64,000 nucleotides of DNA from the NCBI RefSeq assembly GCF_900107685.1, contig NZ_FNRQ01000007.1:186001-250000 (forward strand). The letters run 5' to 3'. This document shows positions 42,038-51,491 of the stretch, in pieces; position 1 is the first letter of the stretch, and each line of letters opens with the position of its first letter. Under the pieces are notes generated by a model that saw nothing but the letters and a program-made list of their open reading frames with translations, was not told the DNA's origin and made no database searches. This DNA comes from Paraburkholderia sartisoli (GTDB taxonomy: Bacteria > Pseudomonadota > Gammaproteobacteria > Burkholderiales > Burkholderiaceae). Both the position numbers and the translations under genes were made by a program.

Positions 42038-42796
42038 ATGCGAAAGCCATTTGTCGGCGGCCTGTGCGCAGGTGCGGCCGCACTGCTGATGCTGCCTGGG
42101 GCATCTTACGGACAGCCCGCGCAGGCGTACACGAACAGTCCGGTGAACCTGTATGCCGGGCCATCGCAGGAGTATCCGGTCGTCTCGCAGTTGCCGGGCA
42201 GCGTACCCGTGCAGGTGATGGGCTGCGTGAGCGGCTATTCATGGTGTGACGTCGAGGTGTCCAACGTGCGCGGCTGGGTCTATGGCGCAAATCTCAGTTA
42301 CCCGTATCAGGGCAGCAGCGTGCCCATCATGACCTACGGGCCGACCATCGGCTTTCCGATCGTGACGTTTTCGATCGGCACGTACTGGGGACGCTATTAC
42401 CGCGATCGTCCGTGGTACCACGACGAGCCGCGCTGGGAGCGTCGGCCGCCTCCGCCACCGCCGCCTCGTGGACGCCCGCCTGGGCATGGCGGGCCGCCGC
42501 CGGGACATGGGGGACCGCAGCAGGGGCATGGGGGACCGCAGCATGGGCACGGTGGACAGCAGCAGGGGCACGGCGGCGGCGGACATCCGTCCGGGCCCCC
42601 GCCTTCACATGGCGGTGGTGGCGGCGGAGGCGGCCATTCCGGCCCGCCGCAAGGCCACGGCGGGGGTGGACATCCCTCCGGACCACCGCCTTCACATGGC
42701 GGCGGTGGCGGTGGTGGCGGCCATTCCGGCCCGCCGCAGGGCCATGGTGGTGGTGGCGGCGGTGGTCATTCTGGACAGCAGCCGCCTCCGCGTTGA
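42038..42796 (+). CDS. Secreted SH3-domain protein with Gly/His/Pro-rich repeat tail
   Basis: 252 residues from the ATG that follows GGGAGAAACA. A signal peptide ends at about ASYGQ. A bacterial SH3 (SH3_3) domain covers the next ~70 residues: TNSPVNLYAGPSQEYPVVSQLPGSVPVQVMGC with the SWCDVEVSNVRGWVYGANL end. A short hydrophobic/aromatic stretch (YWGRYYRDRPWY) follows. The last ~110 residues are a low-complexity tail of PPPP and HGGG units, with a 31-residue unit present twice at about 180-245. Cell-wall binding is inferred from the SH3 domain. The tail is His-rich and could bind metal. Confidence 0.85.
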   Translation: MRKPFVGGLCAGAAALLMLPGASYGQPAQAYTNSPVNLYAGPSQEYPVVSQLPGSVPVQVMGCVSGYSWCDVEVSNVRGWVYGANLSYPYQGSSVPIMTYGPTIGFPIVTFSIGTYWGRYYRDRPWYHDEPRWERRPPPPPPPRGRPPGHGGPPPGHGGPQQGHGGPQHGHGGQQQGHGGGGHPSGPPPSHGGGGGGGGHSGPPQGHGGGGHPSGPPPSHGGGGGGGGHSGPPQGHGGGGGGGHSGQQPPPR

Positions 42797-43176
42797 GCGG
42801 AGTCCATCAGGCAACCACCCGCTCCCGCGTCAACCGCGGGAGCGGATGATAGAAGATGCGCGCAACCGGAATCGGGCAAGCCAGGAAAAAGACTCGATCC
42901 GTCTTTCTCTTCCACGTCGGAGAGGTTGTATTCCGCGCGCACGGCCTTCAGCACCGTTTCGATGTCGCGTTCGTAGCCGATCGCGCCGCCAAAGTGCTTC
43001 ATGGTCCAGTTGCAGCCCGACGCATCGGGCTCCGTCTTCTGCGGACGCGGCACGCGGATCTTCACGCCGTCCTCGACGATTTCATGAATGCGATGAATGC
43101 GCCGGCTCACTTCCGTCTGCAGGCGCGACGCATTGAGCAGCTTGCGTATCACGACACCCTCCTTCTGTTTCACCAC
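42766..43176 (-). CDS. Small conserved hypothetical protein with read-through tail
   Basis: 136 codons, starting MVKQKEGVVIRKLLNASRLQ. Residues up to about 93 (LQTEVSRRIHRIHEIVEDGVKIRVPRPQKTEPDASG and the NWTMKHFGGAIGYERDIETVLKAVRAEYNLSDVEEK part) look like a compact conserved protein that I recall in Burkholderia as hypothetical. The tail beyond reads through the terminator hairpin at 42819-42845 and into the end of the neighbouring gene by 31 bases on the opposite strand. It has cysteines and no structure, so the natural stop was probably lost. Divergent from batD by about 25 bases. Confidence 0.7.
   Translation of the reverse strand: MVKQKEGVVIRKLLNASRLQTEVSRRIHRIHEIVEDGVKIRVPRPQKTEPDASGCNWTMKHFGGAIGYERDIETVLKAVRAEYNLSDVEEKDGSSLFPGLPDSGCAHLLSSAPAVDAGAGGCLMDSAQRGGGCCPE
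42819..42845. terminator. Hairpin between convergent genes
   Basis: A perfect 11-bp stem CCGCTCCCGCG with its complement around a 5-base loop, 22 bases after the SH3 gene stop. It has no T-tract on either side. It lies inside the C-terminal tail of the minus-strand gene. Confidence 0.65.
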
Positions 43177-43201
43177 GTTGCACCGCTGTGCTGTGTGCGG
43201 T

Positions 43202-44575
43202 TCAGTATTCGTTCAACGGCGGAAGCGGCGGCTTTTCCGCGCGCTTTTTGCGGGCCTTTTTCGTCGCGCGACGCAGCGCCGTCTCTGTCTCGTTCCATTG
43301 CAGCGAAGCACCCGCGCGGCCCGCATAGTACGCCCTGACCGCCTCGATCAACCGCTTGAGCGGCGCGCCTTGCGTGGCGTCGATGGCATCGACGCGCGCG
43401 GGGTGCGCGAAATCCGGGCTTCGATCCATCCATCGATAAAGCCGCGGAATGGTCTCCTCCAGCGACCCGTTGCGCGCCGCGCGTCGCAACGCCCGCCAGG
43501 CCGGCGCATCGCCCTGCGCGTAACGCCTGCGCGCCGCCGCAACCGAAGCGCTCACGCGCCCGAACAACGCGCGTAGCCGCGGATACGCCCACACAAGCGC
43601 AAGCATCGCGGTCAGCACGAGCGCCGCGATCACCCCCTGTGTCCGGTCGATCACGACGATGCGGTGCGCCGCGCCCCTTTCGATTGCGTCGACGGGAATA
43701 TCGAAGAGCGGCTTTTCCTTCACTGCAACCGCCGAGAAACTCACCGCGGGCAGCACGATCGATTCTTTCTTCCGCGTCGTGGTGTTCCACCATTCGATCG
43801 TCACGGGCGCGAGCGTGTAGCGTCCGCTTCGATTGACGACATACGTCATCGTGTCGGTGCGCTCGCCAGCGACGAGCCCCACGCGATCCTGCACGACGTT
43901 CTTCGTCGCCTGCGGTTTCGGATACTGCTTGAGCCCTGCCACCGGTTCGAAATCGACCGGCGGAATCAGCATCGATTCAGTGCCCGCCGCGGTCTGTGTA
44001 ATCGTGCGCGTGATCGCGTCGCCCACTTTCACGCGCGCTAATGATGGTTCGATTTTCTGCGTCGCGGTCAGCTTCGGCGTCGGGAAAAACACGCGCATGC
44101 CTTCGGCGCCCGCAGGCACCGTCGCGACGAGCTTGAGCGGCGGCGTCGTCAGTTTCGACGCGCCCGTCGCGCCGCTCATACCGCTCATGCCGCCGGGAAA
44201 GACATCGATGATCACGGGCGGAATGTCGAACGTCTTCGCGGTTTGCGGCGCGATCCGGTACGCGCGGCTCACGCCGAACCAGCTCACGCCGTTGATCACC
44301 TCGTGCAGATTCGCCGCCTGCTCGTCGGGCAGGCTGACAATCGCGCCCGGCACGGTGAAGAGCGGCCAGGCCGGCGCCTCGGTGAACCATGTGGTCGTCA
44401 GCAGATCGACGACCAGCTTGACCTGCGTTCCGGCCACCACCGGTCCCGCCGGTTCGAGATGCGCGCGCGCCAGCAACCGCGGCGCGGTGTCGGCGCGCGC
44501 GGAGCCCGTGGCGAGCAGCACGACTATCGCGCACGTTGTGGCAAGCAGCAGGCGGATCAATCCCGGCAGCCTCAT
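43202..44575 (-). CDS. batD: BatD-like protein (oxygen-tolerance operon)
   Basis: 457 residues; its ATG overlaps the VWA-TPR gene stop by four bases. A signal peptide (LLATGSARAD) precedes a long periplasmic region with DLLTTTWFTEAPAWPLFTVPGAIVSLPDEQAANLHEVINGVSWFGVSRAYRI (residues ~55-105), characteristic of BatD. One C-terminal transmembrane helix (about 325-345, GVIAALVLTAMLALVWAY) and a basic cytoplasmic tail follow. Bat proteins are linked to envelope stress and aerotolerance in several phyla. Last gene of the moxR-bat operon. Confidence 0.88.
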   Translation of the reverse strand: MRLPGLIRLLLATTCAIVVLLATGSARADTAPRLLARAHLEPAGPVVAGTQVKLVVDLLTTTWFTEAPAWPLFTVPGAIVSLPDEQAANLHEVINGVSWFGVSRAYRIAPQTAKTFDIPPVIIDVFPGGMSGMSGATGASKLTTPPLKLVATVPAGAEGMRVFFPTPKLTATQKIEPSLARVKVGDAITRTITQTAAGTESMLIPPVDFEPVAGLKQYPKPQATKNVVQDRVGLVAGERTDTMTYVVNRSGRYTLAPVTIEWWNTTTRKKESIVLPAVSFSAVAVKEKPLFDIPVDAIERGAAHRIVVIDRTQGVIAALVLTAMLALVWAYPRLRALFGRVSASVAAARRRYAQGDAPAWRALRRAARNGSLEETIPRLYRWMDRSPDFAHPARVDAIDATQGAPLKRLIEAVRAYYAGRAGASLQWNETETALRRATKKARKKRAEKPPLPPLNEY

Positions 44576-46176
44576 TGCGCCGTCCCCGTCGTATCAGCAC
44601 CCGATTCCTGCTCGAAGCGTTGACGCAAAAACGCCGCCGGCGACGTGTTGAGGCTTCGCATCCATACGTCCTCCGAAGGCGTCGCGATCAGCGTGCTTTG
44701 CGCGAGCTTGCCTTTCTTCTTCTCGATCTTCACTTCGTCCGACTCTTCGTCTTCCTCGTCCTTTTGCGGTTCCTGTTGCGGCTGTGCGAGCAGCTTGCGC
44801 ATCAGGTCGCGATTGCCGGTGGCCTCGCGAAACACGGGCTGCATCGCAAGCGCCCTTTCGTATGCCTTGAGCGCACCCGCGTAATCGTCGAGATGCGCGA
44901 GCGTGTTGCCGATGTAGAAATACGCCTGCGCCGTTTTCAGGCGCGAGAACGATTGCAACGCGGCGGCGTAGTCGCCGTCGAGATACTGCGCGCGGCCTTT
45001 CCACATCGGATCGTCGAAGTGCCCGGCCGCCGCCTTGTAATCACCGTGTTCGAAATACCAGCGGCCCTGCTGGTCGTGCGTGGCAAAAAGATCGAGCCGT
45101 TGCCACGACGCCGTCGGCGAAGCCGCGTGCGCTTCGCGCGGTGCCGAACTGAAGGCAAGCGCGATCAGCACGACCGGCAGCCACTTCACCGTCCAGCCGC
45201 GCCGGAATGCGAGCAGCGCCAGCGCGAGCAGCGGAATCACCAGCCAGTAGCCGGTTTCCTTCCAGCGCGGAATCCGCTTCGATTCATCCGCTTCCTCAAG
45301 CGCGGCCTGCGCGCGATGCTGTACCCACGCGACGTCGTCATCGTCGGCGCGCATGCTCGCGAGCGGAATGCCAGCTTCGTGCGCGGCCTTGCGGATACCT
45401 TCCGCGTCGAACGTGCCCATCAGCGGCAACCCTTGCGCATCCATTTCGATGCGCCCGTCGGCACCGCGAATCGGGCCGCCGTTTTCGGTGCCAACCGCGA
45501 GCCACAGCAACTGATGCTGCGTATTCTTCGCCTTCTGCACGAAGGCCTCGGTCTGCTTTTCATCGAAGCCGTCGCTCATGAAGACGATCGTGCCCGTCGC
45601 CGGATCTTTCGCGAGCAGATGCTCGGCGATGTCGAGACCCGCGGCCGCATCCTTCCCGTCACGCGGCATCACGGAAGGCGACAGCGCGGGCAGATACAGT
45701 TCCAGCATCGCGGGATCTTCGGTGGGCGGCACGACGAGATGCGCGGAGCCGGCGAACACGACCAGCCCCGTGCGCGCGCCCTTGCGTGCGTTCGCGAGAT
45801 CGAGCACCTTCTGTTTCGCTCGCTCCAGACGCGTCGGCGCGACATCGGTCGCGTCCATCGAACGCGCCACTTCGAGCACGACGACAAGCGGCGCCTTGTC
45901 CTGATCGAACGGCGGACGCTCCTGCTCCCACGTCGGCCCGGCCACCGCAATCGCGCCGATCGCGATGAAGAGCGCAAGCGTATGCACGGGCTGAATCCGC
46001 CGGCGGCCCGCGTCGCTCACGATCAGGTGTTCCAGCAACTGCGGCGCGATGATGTTGCGCCAGCGCGCGCGCACGTTGTTGCGACGAAACCAGAGCACGG
46101 GCAGCAGCACGGCAGGCACGAGCAGCCACAGGAAGAGCGGGCGCAGGAAATGAAACGCGGTGAGATCAATCGCCAT
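44572..46176 (-). CDS. BatB/BatC-like VWA plus TPR membrane protein
   Basis: 534 residues. Two N-terminal transmembrane helices flank RNNVRARW, followed by a von Willebrand A domain whose MIDAS motif is altered: LEVARSMDATD where the family pattern is DxSxS. Then comes a membrane helix region and a TPR segment near residues 410-470 (AYFYIGNTLAHLDDYAGALKAYERALAMQP), as in BatC, and an acidic linker EEDEESDEVK. It thus fuses BatB and BatC. Starts within the 3' end of batA (11-base overlap). Confidence 0.88.
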   Translation of the reverse strand: MAIDLTAFHFLRPLFLWLLVPAVLLPVLWFRRNNVRARWRNIIAPQLLEHLIVSDAGRRRIQPVHTLALFIAIGAIAVAGPTWEQERPPFDQDKAPLVVVLEVARSMDATDVAPTRLERAKQKVLDLANARKGARTGLVVFAGSAHLVVPPTEDPAMLELYLPALSPSVMPRDGKDAAAGLDIAEHLLAKDPATGTIVFMSDGFDEKQTEAFVQKAKNTQHQLLWLAVGTENGGPIRGADGRIEMDAQGLPLMGTFDAEGIRKAAHEAGIPLASMRADDDDVAWVQHRAQAALEEADESKRIPRWKETGYWLVIPLLALALLAFRRGWTVKWLPVVLIALAFSSAPREAHAASPTASWQRLDLFATHDQQGRWYFEHGDYKAAAGHFDDPMWKGRAQYLDGDYAAALQSFSRLKTAQAYFYIGNTLAHLDDYAGALKAYERALAMQPVFREATGNRDLMRKLLAQPQQEPQKDEEDEESDEVKIEKKKGKLAQSTLIATPSEDVWMRSLNTSPAAFLRQRFEQESGADTTGTAQ

Positions 46177-47206
46177 GACCGGCCTCGCCCATCTTCACAC
46201 GCCCGGGCGCCGCTTCCTCGCGCGGCGCGCGGATCATCGCGATCACCAGCGCGAGGCAGTGATACAGCGTGTAGACCAGCAGCGCGAGCGCGAGCGGAAT
46301 CCAGTAGTAGTCGCGTTGCGGCCGGTAGATTTCACGCTTCACCTTTTCCGGCGTGATGCGGTCGAGCGTCGTATAGACGTCGGCCAGTTCCTGCTGGTTG
46401 CCGAGCGCGCGAAACGCGCGGCCGCCCGTGATGTCGGCAATTTTCTGCAGTGCGTCCAGGTCGACCTTGTCTTCGCCGGTTGCATCGGGGTTGCCGATAC
46501 CGATCGTGTACACCACCAGCTTGTGGTCCTTCGCGATTTCGGCGGCACGTTCAGGCGGAATCGCGCTGCTCGTGTCGTTGCCATCGGTCAGCAGGATCAG
46601 CACCTTTTCCTGCGCGGCCGATTTGTCCATCAGCTTGACCGTCAAGCCGATCGCATCGCCGATCGCGGTGCGCTGCCCGGCCATGCCGATCTGCATCTGG
46701 TTCAGCAGGATCAGCACGCTGTCGTGATCGAGCGTCAGCGGCGCCTGCGGATAAGCGGCCTGTCCAAAGACGACAAGGCCGATGCGATCGCCCTTGCGTT
46801 TCGCGACGAAATCCGCGAGCACGCGTTTCACCGCCGTGAGACGGTCCATGCGCTCGCCCGTCGCGGTATTGACGAAGTCGCGCGTGCTCATCGAGTCGGA
46901 CAGATCAATGCCGAGCATCAGGTCGCGCGCGGGTTCCTCGTGCGTGACAGGCGCCTCGACATAGACCGGCTTCGCCGCCGCGCCGACAAGCAGCACCCAC
47001 AACACCGGCATCATCAACCGCTGGGCCCAGTTACGGCGCAGGCGCACGCCACCGGGCGCCGGCCTTTCGCCGGCCGCCTCGGCCATTTCGTGGAAGAACG
47101 GCATGCGCACGGCAGAGGCCGTCGTGCGCCACGCGGGCACCAGCGACCACACGAGGAGCGGCACGGGCAGCAGCAGGAACGCCCACGGAAAATCAAATTT
47201 CCACAT
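46166..47206 (-). CDS. batA: BatA-like VWA membrane protein
   Basis: 346 residues from the ATG giving MWKFDFPWAFLLLPVPLLVW, overlapping the DUF4381 stop by about 14 bases. Two N-terminal helices and one near the C-terminus anchor it in the inner membrane. The VWA domain (about residues 80-290) has an intact metal-ion-dependent adhesion site, DLSDSMS, plus TDGNDTSS. It is the second VWA protein of the operon. Confidence 0.9.
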   Translation of the reverse strand: MWKFDFPWAFLLLPVPLLVWSLVPAWRTTASAVRMPFFHEMAEAAGERPAPGGVRLRRNWAQRLMMPVLWVLLVGAAAKPVYVEAPVTHEEPARDLMLGIDLSDSMSTRDFVNTATGERMDRLTAVKRVLADFVAKRKGDRIGLVVFGQAAYPQAPLTLDHDSVLILLNQMQIGMAGQRTAIGDAIGLTVKLMDKSAAQEKVLILLTDGNDTSSAIPPERAAEIAKDHKLVVYTIGIGNPDATGEDKVDLDALQKIADITGGRAFRALGNQQELADVYTTLDRITPEKVKREIYRPQRDYYWIPLALALLVYTLYHCLALVIAMIRAPREEAAPGRVKMGEAGHGD

Positions 47207-47732
47207 GATGATCGCGGATCCAGTCGCGGGCGTGTCCGACCAGCGCTTCGGCATCGTGTTGTGAAACCGTGGCAAGCGTTTCGGGCGGCGCGTAACTCAG
47301 AAGCGACAGCAAGGCGCCGCTTCGCGCGTCGAACTGCCCGCGCGTGCGCGCGAGAAACGCGAGCCACGCGTCGCCCGTCAGCGCCGCGACGCGCTCGCGC
47401 GGCGCGGCGGCGAGCGCGGTCCGCTTGATGAGCGGCGCAATGGCAGCGAGTGCGGCGGCGCGATGCGGCGCGTCGTTCAGGCGCGCGGCGAGCGCGTCGA
47501 GTTCGGCGAGTGCGATCTTCCGGTAGCGTTCCCTCTGGTGACGACGCCACGCGATCCAGGCCGCCCACGCCGCGAGCGCAAGCAAAGCGAGCGCGACGAT
47601 CAGCCAGCCAGCGGTTTGCGGCGCCCACGAAACCGGCGCCGGCAGTGACAGTTCCTTGAGCGGCTGCAGCGCGAGCGATGTGTTCGCGGGCGCCAGCGCA
47701 GCAGCTAAAGCAGCATCCGCAGCGGCGCTCAT
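47193..47732 (-). CDS. DUF4381 membrane protein
   Basis: 179 residues: a hydrophobic helix at about 40-62 (TAGWLIVALALLALAAWAAWIAW), a basic region RRHQRERYRK and a cytoplasmic helical domain with RVAALTGDAWLAFLARTRG, the DUF4381 pattern. It lies between DUF58 and batA genes, its usual place in such operons. The ATG overlaps the DUF58 stop by four bases. Confidence 0.88.
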   Translation of the reverse strand: MSAAADAALAAALAPANTSLALQPLKELSLPAPVSWAPQTAGWLIVALALLALAAWAAWIAWRRHQRERYRKIALAELDALAARLNDAPHRAAALAAIAPLIKRTALAAAPRERVAALTGDAWLAFLARTRGQFDARSGALLSLLSYAPPETLATVSQHDAEALVGHARDWIRDHHVEI

Positions 47733-48691
47733 ATGCCGCTCCCGGCAGACGGTCTTGCCCTTTCGCCGAACAGACGCCGCACCTGCTCGACCGTGGGCTC
47801 GTCGGTCGAGAGCGCCATCAGCGGCACGCCGCTCGAACGCAGCAGCTCCGCGACTTCAGCCGTGCGTCCGCTGAAGAGACTCGCGAGCGGCGCGCGCACG
47901 CGCTCGTTCTGGATACGCAGTTCCACCTGCAACTGTCCTTCGCTCACCACCAGCGCGCGATGGTCGGGCATGCGCTGCCAGAGCGGATCGAAGATCATCG
48001 TCGCGATCACGTCGTTGTGCCGGGCGAGTTGCCGCAGCAGCTGGCGTGTACGCTCGCCCGCACCGGCAAAATCGCTCATGATGCACACCAGATAGTCGTG
48101 CCCGGCGAGCTGCAGCACGCCTTCGAGCGCATCGTCGAGCTGGCTGTAGTTCGTGCGCGCCGCGCTGTTCGCGTGCAGCGCGTGGTTCATGCGGGCAATC
48201 GTGCCGAAGAGCGTCTTGATGCGGGTCCGGCTGCGCAACGGCCGCACGGGGACCACGGAACTGTCGTTGAAGATCACGCCGCCCACGCGATCGCCCGCGG
48301 CAAATCCCATCCATACCGCAAGCGCCGCCGCTTCGGCCGCGACGACCGATTTGAACGCACGCGACGAGCCGAAAAACATGCTCATGCGCTGGTCGACGAC
48401 GACCAGCAGCGGCCGGTCACGCTCTTCGGTGTATGCGCGGATCTGCGGCTTGCCGGTGCGCAGCGACACCTTCCAGTCGAGATGCCGGATGTCGTCGCCC
48501 GGCAGATAGCCGCGGATTTCCTCGAAATTCAGCCCGCGCCCGCGCAGCCGCGACGCATGATTGCCCGACAGAATGCTCGACACCGGCGCGGGCGCGACGA
48601 AGCTCAGACCGCGCGCGCGAAACTCCAGCCTCGCGAGATGCGCGGCGTCGACGTACACGCTGCCGGTTGCCGGTCCCAACTCCGCTGCCAC
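47729..48691 (-). CDS. DUF58 domain protein
   Basis: 320 residues of the DUF58/VWA-like family, which acts with MoxR ATPases. Signature LRGRGLNFEEIRGYLPGDDIRHLDWKVSLRTGKPQIRAYTEERDRPLLVVVDQRMSMFFG spans about 50-108. No membrane helix, so probably cytoplasmic. 51 bases downstream of moxR. Confidence 0.92.
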   Translation of the reverse strand: MAAELGPATGSVYVDAAHLARLEFRARGLSFVAPAPVSSILSGNHASRLRGRGLNFEEIRGYLPGDDIRHLDWKVSLRTGKPQIRAYTEERDRPLLVVVDQRMSMFFGSSRAFKSVVAAEAAALAVWMGFAAGDRVGGVIFNDSSVVPVRPLRSRTRIKTLFGTIARMNHALHANSAARTNYSQLDDALEGVLQLAGHDYLVCIMSDFAGAGERTRQLLRQLARHNDVIATMIFDPLWQRMPDHRALVVSEGQLQVELRIQNERVRAPLASLFSGRTAEVAELLRSSGVPLMALSTDEPTVEQVRRLFGERARPSAGSGI

Positions 48692-48742
48692 GACATCTCC
48701 CCTTTCCAGTGTGTCGACTGCGTCAGGCGTGTCGCGCCCGGC

Positions 48743-49702
48743 TCACGCCGGCACCGCGACCTTCTCGATCAGCCGGTCGATCACCGCATCGGCGCTGACG
48801 TTTTCCGCGTTCGCGTCGTACGACAGGATCAGCCGGTGCCGCAGCACCGGATGCACGACCGCGCGCACGTCGTCGGGCGTGACGAACGTGCGGTCATCCA
48901 GCCAGGCGTGGACCCGGCTCGCGCGGTCGAGCCCGATCGCGCCGCGCGGGCTCGCGCCGATTTCGATCCATTTGCCGATGGCGGAATCGAGCGCGCCGGC
49001 ATGGCGCGTCGCATTCACCAGCGACACAATATATTCATCGATGGCGGGCGCCACCGTAATCTGTCCGATCGCCTTTCGCGCGGAAAAAACAATCTCCTGT
49101 GAAAGCGTATCGACTGCCGGTTTCGCGTCGTTATTTTCGCGGCGCAATAACCGCAGCATTTCCCGCTCGCTTTCCGGCGACGGATAGCTAATCAACACCT
49201 TGAACAGAAAGCGGTCCATTTGCGCTTCGGGCAATGGATAGGTACCTTCCTGTTCGATTGGATTCTGCGTCGCCATTACCAGAAAAAGATCGGGCATCGT
49301 GTGTGTCTTTCCAGCCACGGATATCTGGCGTTCTTCCATCGCTTCAAGCAACGCAGATTGAACCTTGGCCGGCGCGCGATTGATTTCGTCGGCGAGAATC
49401 AGATTGCCGAAAATCGGCCCGGGCTGAAACGTGAGAATCCGCTCGGCGCCCGATTGCAGGAGCGTTTCGCCGCCCGTGATGTCGGACGGCAGCAGGTCGG
49501 GCGTGAACTGGATGCGCCGCATGACCGCGGCAAGCCGTGCCGCGATGGCCTTGACCGTGCGTGTCTTGGCTAGCCCCGGCAGGCTTTCGAGCAGCACGTG
49601 CCCGTCGGCCAGCAGCGCGATCAGGATCTGCCTGACCACCGCCTCCTGCCCGACCACCGCTTCGTTCACGCCCGCCTCGAAGCGCAGGATAGTTTCACGC
49701 AT
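48743..49702 (-). CDS. moxR: MoxR family AAA+ ATPase
   Basis: 319 residues. The Walker A variant LPGLAKT lies near residue 45 and Walker B LILADEINR near 110; the NPIEQEGTYPLPEAQMDRFLFK block is diagnostic of MoxR. These ATPases act as chaperones with VWA proteins. It heads the six-gene operon moxR-DUF58-DUF4381-batA-batB/C-batD. Confidence 0.94.
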   Translation of the reverse strand: MRETILRFEAGVNEAVVGQEAVVRQILIALLADGHVLLESLPGLAKTRTVKAIAARLAAVMRRIQFTPDLLPSDITGGETLLQSGAERILTFQPGPIFGNLILADEINRAPAKVQSALLEAMEERQISVAGKTHTMPDLFLVMATQNPIEQEGTYPLPEAQMDRFLFKVLISYPSPESEREMLRLLRRENNDAKPAVDTLSQEIVFSARKAIGQITVAPAIDEYIVSLVNATRHAGALDSAIGKWIEIGASPRGAIGLDRASRVHAWLDDRTFVTPDDVRAVVHPVLRHRLILSYDANAENVSADAVIDRLIEKVAVPA

Positions 49703-50170
49703 GGCTGTCTATTCCCCTGATTATTTCATTTTAAATCGAGCGCGGTCGTACAACGAAAGCCTGACGCCAGAGACGTTAAAGCAGCTTGAGCCATTCGTCA
49801 AAGCGCATCGCACATTAAAAAAAGCGTGAAATGTCATCAGAAAATTGTTAGCCTGTTTCCGGAAATTACCATGCAGCGCAAAATCAAACGGCAACGGTAA
49901 ATGCCCGCTGCATTGAAACGCGAATGCTGGAGTTTCACCGCTTTACCTGCACGTGCCATCTCGCATCCAAACGTGCGTCGTTCAGAAACAGGCAGACAGT
50001 CAAGGGTGGCCAGCGCTCAGAACGGCACCCACGCGGTTACGAATCTGTTTCGCCGGACCCGGCTCACGAGCCTGCGTCAAGACGAAGCGTTGAGGGTTTA
50101 AACGGGTGCGGGTGCAGCGCGTGGCAATCGACGCCGTGCGGCACGCTCACCGGCGTACAGGACGAGAGCC
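49703..50170. promoter_or_regulatory. Divergent intergenic region between moxR and the FGE gene
   Basis: 468 bases, lower in GC near 49740-49880 with an A-run at about 49813. No gene; promoters for both divergent operons are expected here. Confidence 0.5.
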
Positions 50171-51427
50171 ATGAGCGGAAGAAAGCGGGTAGCAGCAGGC
50201 GGCGCGGCGACCCTTCAGCCCGGTGTATCCCCTCCATCCCAACGTCCTTCCCAGGCGGGCCCAACGCCCTTTCGCAGGCTGCTGCTGTGGGGCGCCGCGC
50301 TCGTGCTGCTGCCTGCCGCCATCGGCGCGGGTGTCGTATGGGCGCTTTCATCGCATGCGCAGCCGCATCCGCAGGTTGTCTACGGTGACGGCACGCACGG
50401 CCCGCTCGGCATGGCGCTCATTCCCGGCGGCCAGTTCCTGATGGGCAGCGACGCAAAAATGGCGCAGGCCAACGAACGCCCCGCGCACAGCGTGCGCGTG
50501 CATGCGTTCTGGATGGATCGCCATCACGTCACGAACGCCGAATTCCGCAAGTTCGTCGAAGCAACCCATTACGTCACGACCGCAGAAAAAAAGCCCGACT
50601 GGGAGACGCTCAAACCCCAGTTGCCACCTGATACGCCGCGTCCCCCGGACAGCGCGCTGGTGGCGGGCGCGATGGTGTTCGTCGGTACGAACCAGCCGGT
50701 CCCGCTCGAAGACTACTCGCGCTGGTGGCGCTATGTGCCGGGCGCGAACTGGCGTCACCCGACCGGACCGGACAGCACGATCGAAGGCAAGGACGATCAC
50801 CCTGTCGTGCAGGTTTCGTACGAAGATGCCGAGGCCTACGCGAAGTGGGCCGGCAAGCGCCTGCCGACCGAAGCCGAGTGGGAGTTCGCCGCGCGCGGCG
50901 GGCTCGACCAGGCAACCTACGCATGGGGCAACCAGTTCTCGCCGGACGGCAAGCAGATGGCGAACGTCTGGCAGGGCCAGCAGCCGCAAGCCTTCCCGGT
51001 CGTCAATCCGAAGGCGGGCGGCGCGCTCGGCACGAGCCCGGTCGGCAGTTTCCCGGCCAACGGCTACGGCCTGTCGGACATGACCGGCAACGCATGGCAA
51101 TGGGTCGCCGACTGGTATCGCGCCGACCAGTTCCGTCGCGAAGCGTCGACGGGCGCTGTGATCGACAACCCGAAAGGGCCGACCGTTTCGTGGGACCCGG
51201 CCGATCCCGGCGTGCCCGTGGATGCGCCGAAGCGCGTCACGCGCGGCGGCTCGTTCCTCTGCAACGAGGCGTACTGCCTGAGCTATCGTCCGAGCGCGCG
51301 GCGCGGCACCGACCCGTACAACAGCATGTCGCATCTCGGCTTCCGGCTCGCGATGGACGAAGACAAGTGGGCCGAGCTGCACAAACGGCAACAGATGGCC
51401 GGTCAGGCCACATCGCCAGGCGGTTGA
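50171..51427 (+). CDS. Formylglycine-generating enzyme family protein
   Basis: 418 residues. An N-terminal transmembrane helix (about 37-60) anchors a periplasmic FGE domain beginning PLGMALIPGGQFLMGSD. The catalytic cysteine pair is present: C364 and C369 in GGSFLCNEAYCLSYRPSARRG, with the metal/substrate-binding RG and the closing NSMSHLGFRLAMD. FGE oxidises a cysteine of sulfatases to formylglycine. The gene is followed by a HAD lipoprotein and an arylsulfatase, so it is likely to mature that sulfatase. Confidence 0.9.
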   Translation: MSGRKRVAAGGAATLQPGVSPPSQRPSQAGPTPFRRLLLWGAALVLLPAAIGAGVVWALSSHAQPHPQVVYGDGTHGPLGMALIPGGQFLMGSDAKMAQANERPAHSVRVHAFWMDRHHVTNAEFRKFVEATHYVTTAEKKPDWETLKPQLPPDTPRPPDSALVAGAMVFVGTNQPVPLEDYSRWWRYVPGANWRHPTGPDSTIEGKDDHPVVQVSYEDAEAYAKWAGKRLPTEAEWEFAARGGLDQATYAWGNQFSPDGKQMANVWQGQQPQAFPVVNPKAGGALGTSPVGSFPANGYGLSDMTGNAWQWVADWYRADQFRREASTGAVIDNPKGPTVSWDPADPGVPVDAPKRVTRGGSFLCNEAYCLSYRPSARRGTDPYNSMSHLGFRLAMDEDKWAELHKRQQMAGQATSPGG

Positions 51428-51491
51428 GCCACCCCTCTGCTACCCGTTTCCGCCTGTGCGCTTCGGATACACACCATCAACGGGAGTCTGG

